Positions 37,848 through 45,715 of a DNA stretch of 64,000 nucleotides are shown piece after piece. Position 1 is the first letter of the stretch; each line of letters begins with the position of its first letter. The stretch covers positions 234,261 to 298,260 of the forward strand of contig QBML01000005.1 of NCBI GenBank assembly GCA_003242085.1, written 5' to 3'. Under the pieces are notes generated by a model, which was not told the origin of the DNA, searched no databases, and worked only from the letters and a program-made list of their open reading frames with translations. The stretch comes from Pseudanabaena frigida (GTDB taxonomy: Bacteria; Cyanobacteriota; Cyanobacteriia; Pseudanabaenales; Pseudanabaenaceae). A program made the translations under genes and the position numbers.

Positions 37848-38351
37848 ATGCTAACTAAAGACCAAATCCTGGATCGCCAAGTAGCTTTATTAGTCCAAAG
37901 TACACCTGATGAAGAGACGGCAAGCGCAGTGAGTCTAATTGCTTCGGTACTAAAGGCGATCGCTCAAAACCTAAGACATACAATTTATTTTGTAATTCAA
38001 GATATTGAGGGTGGGTGGTTACTTACGCCGCTCAGCAATCATGATAGTCCCGAAGTCGAGAAGACGACGATTTATGCCTATTGCGATCGCACACCTGCAA
38101 ATATCGATCGTTTGAAGTTAAATGATGAAAATCTTGAATGCGGTGAATATAACGTCATCGATATGCTGTTTCGCTTAATTGGTATGAAACAAGTGGATAG
38201 CATCGTATTTTTCGATCGAGCGACGGATACGCAAAATGGGATTGAAATTGTGCGTACAGAGATTGAAGAGCTATGTGAGAAGCAAATTAAACGCGCTCAG
38301 TTTGGATTGCAAAAGCTCAACGAAATTAAAAATAATGCCAATATTGCCTAA
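37848..38351 (+). CDS. Conserved-looking hypothetical protein, 167 aa
   Basis: Not recognised. Soluble, acidic, mixed alpha/beta: helical start (MLTKDQILDRQVALLVQS), strands HTIYFVIQDIEGGWLLTPLS and TTIYAYCDRTPANI, a DSIVFFDRATDTQNGIEIVR strand pair, and a charged helical C-terminus (EELCEKQIKRAQFGLQKL). No metal, nucleotide or membrane motifs. It begins 40 bases after the membrane protein at 37058 on the same strand, a probable partner in one transcript. Confidence 0.7.
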   Translation: MLTKDQILDRQVALLVQSTPDEETASAVSLIASVLKAIAQNLRHTIYFVIQDIEGGWLLTPLSNHDSPEVEKTTIYAYCDRTPANIDRLKLNDENLECGEYNVIDMLFRLIGMKQVDSIVFFDRATDTQNGIEIVRTEIEELCEKQIKRAQFGLQKLNEIKNNANIA

Positions 38352-38388
38352 ATATAGCAATGCAAGTTTTGCCTCTAGCTATTTGTTA

Positions 38389-38504
38389 TATGGCAATGTA
38401 AGTTTTGCTTAGGAAATAAAACCCAAAAGATGAGTGGCGGCGCGAAGCGCCGCCACTCATCTTTTGGGTTTTGATTTGTCCTAGATATCTCTTGCGCCGC
38501 TATA
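38389..38504. repeat. Family A element with perfect 26-bp-arm hairpin
   Basis: Left flank TATGGCAATGTAAGTTTTGC, right flank ending CTTGCGCCGCTATA. The core 38418-38472 is a perfect hairpin (arms start AAAACCCAAAAGATGAGTGG, centre GGCGGCGC GAA GCGCCGCC). A second copy of the flank sequence (TATAGCAATGCAAGTTTTGC) lies at 38354-38373, just left, as if a second element lost its core. Confidence 0.78.
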
Positions 38505-38534
38505 GAAAAAGGGACGCAAAGCATCCCTTTTTCT
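38504..38534 (-). terminator. Terminator of the 38533-38883 gene
   Basis: AGAAAAAGGGA (38504-38514) pairs exactly with TCCCTTTTTCT (38524-38534), loop CGCAAAGCA. The right arm covers the first two bases of the gene's TAG stop (read on the minus strand), and the minus-strand transcript then ends in a U-rich arm. Confidence 0.6.
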
Positions 38535-38883
38535 ATTCGTGGTCGATTAATCCACACATTACCGCACCATCGGCTGAACCTTTGCCACTAACCAGACAGG
38601 CTAGATTTTCAGAACGATTCACCGTTACGATGCGATCGTAGCTATAACCAGTAATCAAGTTCTCCGTAATTGCCATCACTTCAGGAGTAGTGTTAACGGC
38701 AAGGATGATTTGATTGCGGCTAGGATCTGCACTTTCGTAACGTACTTCAGTTTGAGGAGCAGAGGGATTTTGATATAAAGCAGCGACGATCGCTGTTTGA
38801 GCATTAACTGGCGAGGCGATCGCAAAACCTGAAATGGCGAAACCCGAAATGGCTAATAATGTGGCGACTAATGTATTTTTCAT
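38533..38883 (-). CDS. Small secreted/periplasmic hypothetical protein
   Basis: 116 aa from ATG 38883 (MKNTLVATLLAISGF), a clear Sec signal peptide with cleavage near VNA-QT. An in-frame ATG 36 bases upstream would place a charged stretch before the signal and is less likely. The signal contains a direct repeat, ISGFA-ISGFA. The mature part (about 85 aa) has two Cys (ENLACLVSG, AVMCGLIDHE) that could form a disulfide. Function unknown. Single gene followed by its own terminator. Confidence 0.7.
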   Translation of the reverse strand: MKNTLVATLLAISGFAISGFAIASPVNAQTAIVAALYQNPSAPQTEVRYESADPSRNQIILAVNTTPEVMAITENLITGYSYDRIVTVNRSENLACLVSGKGSADGAVMCGLIDHE

Positions 38884-39199
38884 GACTGCCTCTGTGCTGC
38901 TTTCTCTAACTGTTTTCAATAAAATCGAAAATCGAAAACCGAAAACTAAATTTCAATGATTTAATTTTCTTCTGAAGGTAGCGATCGCTACTTCCTGCTA
39001 TCAACTCAATCGACTGGGTGATTCTTATCTACGATCGATTTACCCAACACAAATATCATCACGCTTTTTTCTGTGATTGCCAGTGACATCAGATATCAGC
39101 ACTTGTGATCGCGATCGCAAAATTTTGGGCTACGGTGTAGAGCGCAGCCCAAAATTTTCTGAATTTTTTCTTTATCGCAAAGTGACGTAAACTCGATTC
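38884..39199. other. Non-coding region with a 13-bp-arm hairpin
   Basis: No plausible gene. Apart from unassigned AT-rich sequence it contains a hairpin at 39119-39158: AAAATTTTGGGCT / AGCCCAAAATTTT with a 14-base loop. This is followed by the family A element core at 39200. Confidence 0.5.
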
Positions 39200-39254
39200 A
39201 AAACCCAAACCAAGAAAGGCGGCGCTTAGCGCCGCCTTTCTTGGTTTGGGTTTT
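39200..39254. repeat. Family A palindrome with perfect 26-bp arms
   Basis: AAAACCCAAACCAAGAAAGG... with GGCGGCGC TTA GCGCCGCC centre, a perfect hairpin. The right flank reads TATGTCCTAAGCTAAACTTG (39255 onward), the uninterrupted form of the flank that is split by a family B copy at 13592-13694. Confidence 0.78.
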
Positions 39255-39298
39255 ATGTCCTAAGCTAAACTTGCATTACTGCATTATGGAGATGAAAA

Positions 39299-39700
39299 GT
39301 GAAAACTATAATCAAGTCTTTGTTTGCGATTTTGGGATTAGTAGGCGCGATCGCCTCAATTAGCTTTACAGAATTAGCTGTTGCCGATCCCAATCAAATT
39401 CGTCAAGTTTTGCAAACGAAAGAGTGTTCGGGATGCGATCTTTCACGGGCAAAATTAAGTTTTGCTAACTTGAGAGGAGCAAATTTACGTAATGCTAATC
39501 TATTTTCTGCCGATTTAAAACTTGCCGATCTGCGAGAAGCTAACCTAATTGGCGCGATTCTTGATAAAGCCGATCTACGTGGAGCCGATCTTTCAGGTGC
39601 GGACTTGACTGGTGTATATATGACAGAAACTAATCTATGCGGCGCAATCATGCCTGATGGTCAAAAATCCAGCGAAGGCTGTCCAAAAGCTCCAAAATAG
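39299..39700 (+). CDS. Secreted pentapeptide-repeat protein
   Basis: 133 aa from GTG 39299, with GGAG about 8 bases upstream. A signal peptide (LFAILGLVGAIASISFTELAVA, cleavage near ADP) is followed by a short linker with two Cys (TKECSGCDLSRAKL) and about 14 A(D/N)LXX pentapeptides (ANLRGANLRNANLFSADLKL... LRGADLSGADLTGV), then LCGAIMPDGQKSSEGC. Pentapeptide repeats form a right-handed quadrilateral helix. The CSGCDLS entry and CGAxMPDG exit are typical of cyanobacterial lumenal or periplasmic members of unknown function. Confidence 0.88.
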   Translation: MKTIIKSLFAILGLVGAIASISFTELAVADPNQIRQVLQTKECSGCDLSRAKLSFANLRGANLRNANLFSADLKLADLREANLIGAILDKADLRGADLSGADLTGVYMTETNLCGAIMPDGQKSSEGCPKAPK

Positions 39701-39760
39701 ACAATGCTTGGTTAGAGTTGTGTAGAATGAGTTGTATTCGTCTAAGCGGAGTTCCGCCCT

Positions 39761-40837
39761 ATGATTGACGCTATTATTATCTTTACATTCATTCTGGCAG
39801 GTGCAGGCACTGGCTTTCATGGCATTGATTTCCTGCCATCAGATACAATTGCCCAGCTCAACGTGCAAAGTTTTCGCTGGGTGACGCTCGGTGTCGGCTC
39901 ATTTGTGGGATTAGTCGCAGGGCTAATTGTCCAGAATACCTATCGGCGCATTGAAACAAACGTTAGAGCAATGCCGCTTGAAACTATTTTAGGTCGGGCT
40001 GTTGGGCTTGTATTTGGTCTATTGGTTGCTAATCTGATGCTAGCGCCACTATTTTTAATACCAATTCCCAATGACTTTGATTTTATTAAGCCACTCACGG
40101 CTATTTTGGTAAGCATTATTTTTGCTTATTCGGGGATGACACTCTCAGATACGCATGGTCGTGCTCTACTGCGGTTGATCAATCCTAATAACGTCGAGAG
40201 CAGTCTCCTCGCCGATGGAACACTGCGGACAGCCAGTGCCAAGATTTTAGATACAAGCACGGTGATTGATGGTCGTATCCAAACTTTGATGGAGACTGGA
40301 TTTTTAGAGGGTCAGTTACTAATCCCCCATTTTGTGATCCAAGAATTGCAGACGATCGCTGATAGTTCTAATGACCAAAAACGAGTTCGAGGTAGAAGGG
40401 GACTGGATATTCTCAATAACATGCGCGATCAGTTTGGTGATCGCATCACAATTCACTCTGCAGATTATGAAGAATTACATACAGTTGATGCCAAATTAGT
40501 ACGTCTTGCTCAAGAGCTAAGCTGCACGCTGATTACCAATGACTATAATCTCAACAAAGTTGCTAACTTGCAGCAAGTTGAAGTTCTCAATATTAACGAT
40601 CTTGCTCAAGCTTTGCGACCTTCCTATCTACCTGGGGATTCGTTAGAACTTAAAGTTTTGAAAGAAGGAAAAGAAGCATCTCAAGGCATAGGCTATCTCG
40701 AAGATGGCACAATGGTAGTCATTGAAGAAGGTCGTGAATATCTTGGTAAACAAGTGATCGTGATTGTCACTAGTGCTTTGCAGACTTCGGCAGGGCGAAT
40801 GATTTTTGCACGTCATGAAGCGATCGCTGCTGTCTAA
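39761..40837 (+). CDS. PIN and TRAM domain-containing membrane protein (YacL-like)
   Basis: 358 aa. Four membrane helices in the first 125 residues (MIDAIIIFTFILAGAGTGFH, GSFVGLVAGLIVQNTY, AVGLVFGLLVANLMLAPLFL, PLTAILVSIIFAYSGMTL). A PIN RNase domain follows (about 162-285) with acidic residues in ILDTSTVIDGRIQ, HFVIQELQTIADS, RGRRGLDIL and VDAKLVRLA/LITNDYNLN, then a C-terminal TRAM RNA-binding domain (GDSLELKVLKEGKEASQGIG). Full-length YacL architecture; predicted membrane-tethered endoribonuclease. Single gene or leader of 40884. Confidence 0.93.
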   Translation: MIDAIIIFTFILAGAGTGFHGIDFLPSDTIAQLNVQSFRWVTLGVGSFVGLVAGLIVQNTYRRIETNVRAMPLETILGRAVGLVFGLLVANLMLAPLFLIPIPNDFDFIKPLTAILVSIIFAYSGMTLSDTHGRALLRLINPNNVESSLLADGTLRTASAKILDTSTVIDGRIQTLMETGFLEGQLLIPHFVIQELQTIADSSNDQKRVRGRRGLDILNNMRDQFGDRITIHSADYEELHTVDAKLVRLAQELSCTLITNDYNLNKVANLQQVEVLNINDLAQALRPSYLPGDSLELKVLKEGKEASQGIGYLEDGTMVVIEEGREYLGKQVIVIVTSALQTSAGRMIFARHEAIAAV

Positions 40838-40883
40838 ATTTCTCTCTAGCATTCTCAATTAACTAACTCAAAAATAATTGCCT

Positions 40884-42341
40884 ATGCAAGTTTCGCCTCC
40901 CCACTCACAGCGACAATTGATATCGGGTAAAGTCGGGTGGGGATGGCGGCAAGCGACCTATCCGATCTCGGTAAATTTTGGCTTTGCTGGTTTCTTAATG
41001 CTGATGGTGGCGATCGCTCAGCTATTGCAAACAGGCGATCTAAACTTGTTATCGATCGCAGGTTTTTTAATACTTGTGGGTATTTTATTGGGAATATTTA
41101 CCGCTAGAAAGGTTGTTGAAGTATGTCGCCAGAACTCTGAGTATTCGTTTTCGCAATTACAACTGATTGGAATTGGATCGTATTGGTTGGTTTTAATTGG
41201 CGGGCTTATTAAATTTTCAGAGCCTCTGTCTAAAGTTTTTGTTGCAATTTGGTGGATATTACCTGCGGCAATATTTACTGGTATATCAATATCTTTGGCT
41301 TTGAGATCGTCTAAACCTAAACCTACAAACAGGACTAAACAATCTTTAGAATCCGCCAGTTTGGACTTTTTAAATGCAGATGTTTTAAATGTGGTTACCT
41401 ATTCCGATCGCACGGTGTTGGTTAGTCCATCTTCTCTAGGGCAACAACCGCGACAATTCAACAGCCTTGTGATGATCGTGTTGGGCTTTTTCTTCTGGAC
41501 AATGCTTGACTTTCCCAGTGCTATTAGGGCGATTGCAGCGATCGCTTTTACAGTTACTGGACTTACGGGATTTTTTACGTGGCAAGCACAGTTACGATCG
41601 CCTGAAAAAATCTTGAACCTCAGATTTAGTGGTTTATGGGGAATATCTGCGGAATACGAAATCGATTTACGACCATTTACAAGCTTGTCAATTGTCAAAT
41701 TACAAGAAGCGAATGGCGAACTTAGTTGGATGCAGTTATCGGGAAGTAGCAGAGAAATTACGATGCCATTGGCTATGACGCTCGCAGGTCAAACTAAAGA
41801 TGCCATTAAAGAGGGTGAACCAGCAAACCAAAACGATCGATTTGCCCAAACAATACGTGAAGAATTTCATCTCGCTAAGCAAGAAACTGAACGCGATAGT
41901 CTGGGGCTCGCTAATGTTTTATTGCCACAAGGTGCAGGGATTTTAGCGGGTACGGCTTTTGTCGCTGTTGGTGTGTTGGTTTTATGTCTCTTTCCTTTGC
42001 CAGCAAAACTATCTGCGGAAAGTGCGATCTCATGTTTCGGTGTCTGTGTTGTGAGTCCTGCGATCGCGAGGCTTTCCTTACAACTAGTTGCGCCAAATAG
42101 TCTTCAAAGCGATCGCCAAAATCATCTAAAAAATTATTTGCAGTCTTGGGAAATCGGCACGGCTATCTTACTAGTTGTCTCTTTCCTGTCTACTCAAGCC
42201 ACAGCCAAAGTTGGATTTCCGATCGTATTCAATCAGATACTTCCTTTAATAACGCTCATTTGTGGATGGCTGAGTGTTGCTATTGGTGTTTGTCTTCTTG
42301 CCTTTGTCCGCCGCACTCCGCTTTGGAATAATACATATTAA
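40884..42341 (+). CDS. Large membrane protein of unknown function
   Basis: 485 aa from ATG 40884; TTG 40878 is in frame just upstream. Hydrophobic pairs lie at about 31-75, 93-135, 190-230, 350-385 and 430-475. A soluble stretch of about 120 residues falls between the pairs (LRPFTSLSIVKLQEANGELS), resembling a beta-rich domain. The last helix pair ends RRTPLWNNTY. No transporter or enzyme signature recognised. It is followed 13 bases later by the antitoxin gene. Confidence 0.7.
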   Translation: MQVSPPHSQRQLISGKVGWGWRQATYPISVNFGFAGFLMLMVAIAQLLQTGDLNLLSIAGFLILVGILLGIFTARKVVEVCRQNSEYSFSQLQLIGIGSYWLVLIGGLIKFSEPLSKVFVAIWWILPAAIFTGISISLALRSSKPKPTNRTKQSLESASLDFLNADVLNVVTYSDRTVLVSPSSLGQQPRQFNSLVMIVLGFFFWTMLDFPSAIRAIAAIAFTVTGLTGFFTWQAQLRSPEKILNLRFSGLWGISAEYEIDLRPFTSLSIVKLQEANGELSWMQLSGSSREITMPLAMTLAGQTKDAIKEGEPANQNDRFAQTIREEFHLAKQETERDSLGLANVLLPQGAGILAGTAFVAVGVLVLCLFPLPAKLSAESAISCFGVCVVSPAIARLSLQLVAPNSLQSDRQNHLKNYLQSWEIGTAILLVVSFLSTQATAKVGFPIVFNQILPLITLICGWLSVAIGVCLLAFVRRTPLWNNTY

Positions 42342-42354
42342 AAAATATAAATAT

Positions 42355-42606
42355 ATGGTGAAATTTCAAATTTTAGAAGCAATTAGATTGATGCAACCTG
42401 TAGAACGATTGGAGGTTATAGAATTTGCATTGAGTCTTATTCGTGAAGAGATGACAAAAACGACTACTAATCAACAAATTCAGCAATTAAGCTTGAAGGA
42501 TTCAGCAGCTCTGATGCGCTCTTACTATACAGAAGGGAATAGTCTTACAGCGTTTAGCGATGATATTTGTCAGGAAGATTTTTATCAATACGAAGACTAT
42601 GCGTAG
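42355..42606 (+). CDS. Antitoxin of a MazF/PemK-type module
   Basis: 83 aa from ATG 42355 (MVKFQILEAIRLMQPVERLE). Helical, acidic at the C-terminus (DDICQEDFYQYEDYA). Position decides the call: it lies directly upstream of, and overlaps by 8 bp, a MazF-type toxin frame, the usual antitoxin-toxin order. The C-terminal acidic tail fits toxin-neutralising ends in this family. DNA-binding motif not recognised. A longer in-frame start (42274) would place the start inside the preceding membrane gene and is rejected. Confidence 0.7.
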   Translation: MVKFQILEAIRLMQPVERLEVIEFALSLIREEMTKTTTNQQIQQLSLKDSAALMRSYYTEGNSLTAFSDDICQEDFYQYEDYA

Positions 42607-42943
42607 AGGTCAAATCTGGTTATATAGCGCTGATCCTAGTGTTGGAGATGAAATTGGTAAAGTTCGTCCTGCAATAATTGTTAGCAATGATGAAATGGGA
42701 GTTTTACGGCTAAAGGTTGTCGTACCTATTACAGGATGGCAGGAAGTATTCGGAAGAGTTGCATGGATGGTACAGATCGAGCCAAACAAAGAAAATGGAC
42801 TAAGCAAGCGATCGGCAGCAGATACATTTCAGGTGCGCTCAGTTTCATAGGAAAGACTCGTTAAGCAAATTGGCATATTATCAGAAGAAAATATGGAGAC
42901 AATCAGTAAAGCATTAGCTATTGTTCTAAAAATCGATAGTTAG
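42599..42943 (+). pseudogene. MazF/PemK-type toxin with an in-frame TAG
   Basis: From ATG 42599, MRRGQIWLYSADPSVGDEIG opens the MazF fold, with KVRPAIIVSNDEMG and VVVPITGWQEVFGRVAWMVQ. At codon 84 (42848-42850) there is a TAG after TFQVRSVS. Beyond it the frame continues as ERLVKQIGILSEENMETISK ALAIVLKIDS to a TAG at 42941-42943, which is the native C-terminal helix of the family. So 31 codons are cut off, and the toxin is likely inactive unless the TAG is read through. The antitoxin overlaps upstream. Confidence 0.8.
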
Positions 42944-43407
42944 TTAAGCATGGCAGTACATTCGAGGATCAGCTTTTGGTTGGTTAGCGAATAGGGTTGA
43001 ATTTCTAATGCTCTGCGAAAAGTGGCGATCGCTTCGTGATAGTTACCGATCGCGGCATAGCATAAGCCCAAGCCATGCACTGCTCCAAAATGATAAGGAT
43101 TGAGAGCAATCGCCTTTTGGCAATCTTTGATCGAACGCTTGTAGTCACCTTGCATATAAAACAAAACCGCACGCCGATTCCACGCTTCCACAAAATCTGG
43201 CTGTGAATGAATCAATTGTGTCAACATTAGCTCTGCCTGTCTCACATTGCCACTATCTGCCATCATTTGACTCTGTCGCAAGACCTGCAAACCCTGTATC
43301 CCCTTTTGCATAAACCACATTTCCCAAAGACCCTGCGTAGCGCGATCGCGAACATCTTCATCTTCGCTCTTGAGGTCTTGTAACAATTCTTCGATGGGCT
43401 GGCTCAT
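42940..43407 (-). CDS. Tetratricopeptide-repeat protein
   Basis: 155 aa. Helical start (MSQPIEELLQDLKSEDEDVR) followed by about three TPR units from residue 50: MADSGNVRQAELMLTQLI, PDFVEAWNRRAVLFYMQGDY, CQKAIALNPYHFGAVHGLGL and AIATFRRALEIQPYSL. Probably a protein-interaction scaffold. Its stop overlaps the extended toxin stop on the opposite strand by 3 bp (42940-42942). Confidence 0.85.
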   Translation of the reverse strand: MSQPIEELLQDLKSEDEDVRDRATQGLWEMWFMQKGIQGLQVLRQSQMMADSGNVRQAELMLTQLIHSQPDFVEAWNRRAVLFYMQGDYKRSIKDCQKAIALNPYHFGAVHGLGLCYAAIGNYHEAIATFRRALEIQPYSLTNQKLILECTAMLN

Positions 43408-43516
43408 TAGTCTAGACAGATTCGTTAGTAATGGGGAAACTGCGATATCTAAGTTTGAGCTAAAAGCAGGACTTATGCTAGGTTTTTAACTCACACCTAA
43501 GAGATATTTTGCTCGT

Positions 43517-43855
43517 ATGTCTATCATACAAATTACTGTCCAAGAACTAGCCGAACGTTTGGCTGGAGATCGCCAAGATCTGCAACTGATTGATGTTCGC
43601 GAACGTGATGAAGTTGAAATTGCGGCGATTGATGGCTTTGAGATCTTGCCCCTTAGTGAATACGAACTATGGGCTGAGGATTTTAAGGAGAAATTCGATC
43701 CCCATGCTGAAACATTAGTTTTGTGCCATCACGGTATGCGATCGGCGCAAATGTGCCAATGGCTAGTTAATCAGGGCTTTACCAATGTTAAAAATATTGG
43801 CGGCGGGATTGATGCCTATGCCTATGCAATTGAGCCAACTATGGCAAAATACTAA
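43517..43855 (+). CDS. Rhodanese-like domain protein
   Basis: 112 aa, one rhodanese module. QLIDVRERDEVEIAAIDGFE at the start, then the active-site loop LVLCHHGMRSAQM with the catalytic Cys, and LVNQGFTNVKNIGGGIDAYA near the end (the ARV-GGxxxW region). Single-domain rhodaneses transfer sulfur or act in redox signalling; the substrate is unknown. Single gene; its stop is inside the terminator palindrome at 43844-43888. Confidence 0.9.
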   Translation: MSIIQITVQELAERLAGDRQDLQLIDVRERDEVEIAAIDGFEILPLSEYELWAEDFKEKFDPHAETLVLCHHGMRSAQMCQWLVNQGFTNVKNIGGGIDAYAYAIEPTMAKY

Positions 43856-43888
43856 AAATCTTAACTTGTGAGATTTTTAGTATTTTGC
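43844..43888. terminator. Bidirectional terminator carrying the stops of both convergent genes
   Basis: GCAAAATACTAAAAATCT (43844-43861) pairs exactly with 43871-43888, loop TAACTTGTG. Each arm reads GCA AAA TAC TAA in its own direction, so both convergent genes end Ala-Lys-Tyr-stop within the hairpin. Confidence 0.8.
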
Positions 43889-44065
43889 AGTTAAAAATGG
43901 AACACTAAAAAATACGGCTAGTCCGATCGCGGAAACAATACAGGTAACGATAGTGATGATGATGAACTTGCGATCGTTTGCACCATAGAACTTATTCGGT
44001 AGCGAACTCGCCAACACCATCAGTCCAATTACGACGAGAATCCCAATAAATAAGGTGCGATTCAT
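43877..44065 (-). CDS. Small two-helix membrane protein
   Basis: 62 aa. Two hydrophobic segments: LFIGILVVIGLMVLASS (residues 5-21) and FIIITIVTCIVSAIGLAVFF (34-53), joined by a polar loop LPNKFYGANDRK. No known family recognised. Complete frame with a sound ATG and a shared terminator with the rhodanese gene supports a real gene. No signal for function. Confidence 0.65.
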   Translation of the reverse strand: MNRTLFIGILVVIGLMVLASSLPNKFYGANDRKFIIITIVTCIVSAIGLAVFFSVPFLTAKY

Positions 44066-44122
44066 AGATTTATGATTGTGTTTTTGCTCATATTTATTCC
44101 GTCTCTCAGTATGCCATTAAAA

Positions 44123-44155
44123 ATAGAGGGGTGGCGCGAAGCGCCGTCTCTCTAT
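44123..44155. repeat. Degenerate family A hairpin
   Basis: ATAGAGGGGTGGCGC GAA GCGCCGTCTCTCTAT with several mismatches. Located in the leader before the chorismate-enzyme gene. Confidence 0.5.
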
Positions 44156-44187
44156 AATAAAATCGTACTGAATTAGTAAATCTCTCT

Positions 44188-45540
44188 ATGACCGATTGGT
44201 TATGGTTGCAGCGATCGCTACCTACGGCAATGACGGGGGCAGATCTGTGGGAAGCACTCTATGCTAGTGAACCAATTACGGTTTTACTCGAAAGCCCTGC
44301 TAGGGTTCCTTCAAAATTAGCGCGTTATTCGATCGCCGCAGGAAAACCACGTCAGATTTGGACTCCCAATCTTGGTGAGATTTTGCCATGCCTCGATCGA
44401 TTGCGATCGCGAATGCAAACCGCTCAAAATTCTAGTTCAGATTTGCCAGAGCATTTGCCTTTCACTGGCGGTTATTTAGGTTGGCTCGGTTATGACCTTG
44501 CTTGGGAAATTGAGCGTTTGCCCTATACCAAACCTGATACTTTGCCATTCCCAATTGCCTTTTGGTATGAGCCGTCAAGCTTTGCGGTCATCGATCATCA
44601 GACTCAAGATGTTTGGTTAGCTGCAAGCGATCGCCTAGAGCTAAAAGAACTAAGCGATCGCTTAAGCAATAGAATTTCTACAAGCATTGTGTTCCCGCCT
44701 TCGGCGGGAACACAATGCTTGTCCGTCACCTATTCACCAGAACAGATTGGCTATGAAGCGATGGTGGAGAAAGCAAAGCAACATATTCACGCTGGTGATA
44801 TTTTTCAAGCAAATCTCTCGATGCGATATAGCTATCCGTGGCAGACGGATGGCTGGCAACTATATCGATATTTACAAAAGATTAATCCGTCCCCATTCGC
44901 TAGTTATTGGCGTACTAGTTGGGGGGAAGTAATTAGTGTGTCGCCTGAACGGCTGGTGAGCTTGCGCGATCGCCATATCGAAACTCGTCCGATCGCTGGT
45001 ACGCGACCACGCGGTAAAACTGAGCCACAAGATCGCGAATTTGAACGCGAATTACTTGCCTGTAATAAAGAACAAGCCGAGCATATTATGCTTGTCGATC
45101 TCGAACGTAATGATTTAGGGCGAGTTTGTGAATGGGGTAGTGTTAAGGTCGATGAACTGCTGGCGATCGAGCGATATAGCCATGTGATGCACCTAGTTAG
45201 TAATGTTGTTGGTACGTTGCGGAGCGATCGCACCTTGGTCGATTTGATTCGCTCTACATTTCCTGGAGGAACAATCACAGGCTGTCCCAAAGTGCGCTGT
45301 ATGGAGATTGTCGAAAAGCTCGAACCTCAACGTCGTAGCTTGTTTTATGGCTCCTGCGGCTATATCGACAAGCGTGGAAATATGGATCTGAATATTTTGA
45401 TTCGGACTTTACTCAAAACTGGCGATCATATTTGGGGGCAAGTCGGCGCGGGGATTGTCGCGGATAGCATTAGCGATCGCGAATGGCACGAATCTTTGCA
45501 AAAGGCTCAAGCGCAACTGGCTGCTCTGGGATTGGTTTAA
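44188..45540 (+). CDS. Chorismate-utilising enzyme: anthranilate/aminodeoxychorismate synthase component I
   Basis: 450 aa of the TrpE/PabB family. Motifs: ITVLLESPARVPSKLARYSI, GYLGWLGYDLAWEIERLPY, NPSPFASYWRTSWGEVISVS, RPIAGTRPRGKTEPQDREFE, LVDLERNDLGRV, TFPGGTITGCPKVRCMEI and GQVGAGIVADSISDREW. The residue after PI in PIAGT is Ala as in anthranilate synthase; E. coli PabB has Lys there, but Ala-bearing PabB proteins are known, so TrpE versus PabB cannot be settled. The shorter length leans to PabB. An in-frame 43-nt hairpin (44680-44722) encodes residues 165-179 in a variable linker. No trpG/pabA neighbour. Confidence 0.9.
   Translation: MTDWLWLQRSLPTAMTGADLWEALYASEPITVLLESPARVPSKLARYSIAAGKPRQIWTPNLGEILPCLDRLRSRMQTAQNSSSDLPEHLPFTGGYLGWLGYDLAWEIERLPYTKPDTLPFPIAFWYEPSSFAVIDHQTQDVWLAASDRLELKELSDRLSNRISTSIVFPPSAGTQCLSVTYSPEQIGYEAMVEKAKQHIHAGDIFQANLSMRYSYPWQTDGWQLYRYLQKINPSPFASYWRTSWGEVISVSPERLVSLRDRHIETRPIAGTRPRGKTEPQDREFERELLACNKEQAEHIMLVDLERNDLGRVCEWGSVKVDELLAIERYSHVMHLVSNVVGTLRSDRTLVDLIRSTFPGGTITGCPKVRCMEIVEKLEPQRRSLFYGSCGYIDKRGNMDLNILIRTLLKTGDHIWGQVGAGIVADSISDREWHESLQKAQAQLAALGLV
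44680..44722. repeat. Perfect hairpin inside the chorismate-enzyme coding sequence
   Basis: ACAAGCATTGTGTTCCCGCC, loop TTC, exact complement (44703-44722). 43 nt; it stays in frame and encodes about TSIVFPPSAGTQCLS between two conserved segments. Its shape (20-bp arms, 3-base loop) is that of the intergenic family A hairpins, although its sequence differs. Confidence 0.8.
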
Positions 45541-45564
45541 TTTTGCACAACTACTCCCTTCCCA

Positions 45565-45613
45565 GTCAAAAATTGGTGATGCGGAGCTTCCTCGCGCATC
45601 ACCAATTTTTGAC
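45565..45613. terminator. Hairpin downstream of the chorismate-enzyme gene
   Basis: GTCAAAAATTGGTGATGCG pairs with its exact complement at 45595-45613, loop of 11. It follows the stop at 45540 by 24 bases. Short runs of T in the right arm suit termination. Confidence 0.6.
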
Positions 45614-45715
45614 GTATCAGCGATGAAAAAATAAAAAGAGGCTTTATAGAGCGTGCGCCTTGCCATATCCTTAGACAAGAGATAAAAAAAACATACGTCA
45701 AAAGTTTATACACCA

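Noticed and set aside
38354-38373. A third family A copy next to the 38389 element
   Set aside because: Only the left flank is present; without a core I treat it as a remnant within that entry.
42848-42850. TAG read as pyrrolysine or recoded in the toxin
   Set aside because: No sign of recoding elements, and the other genes here use TAG as a normal stop.
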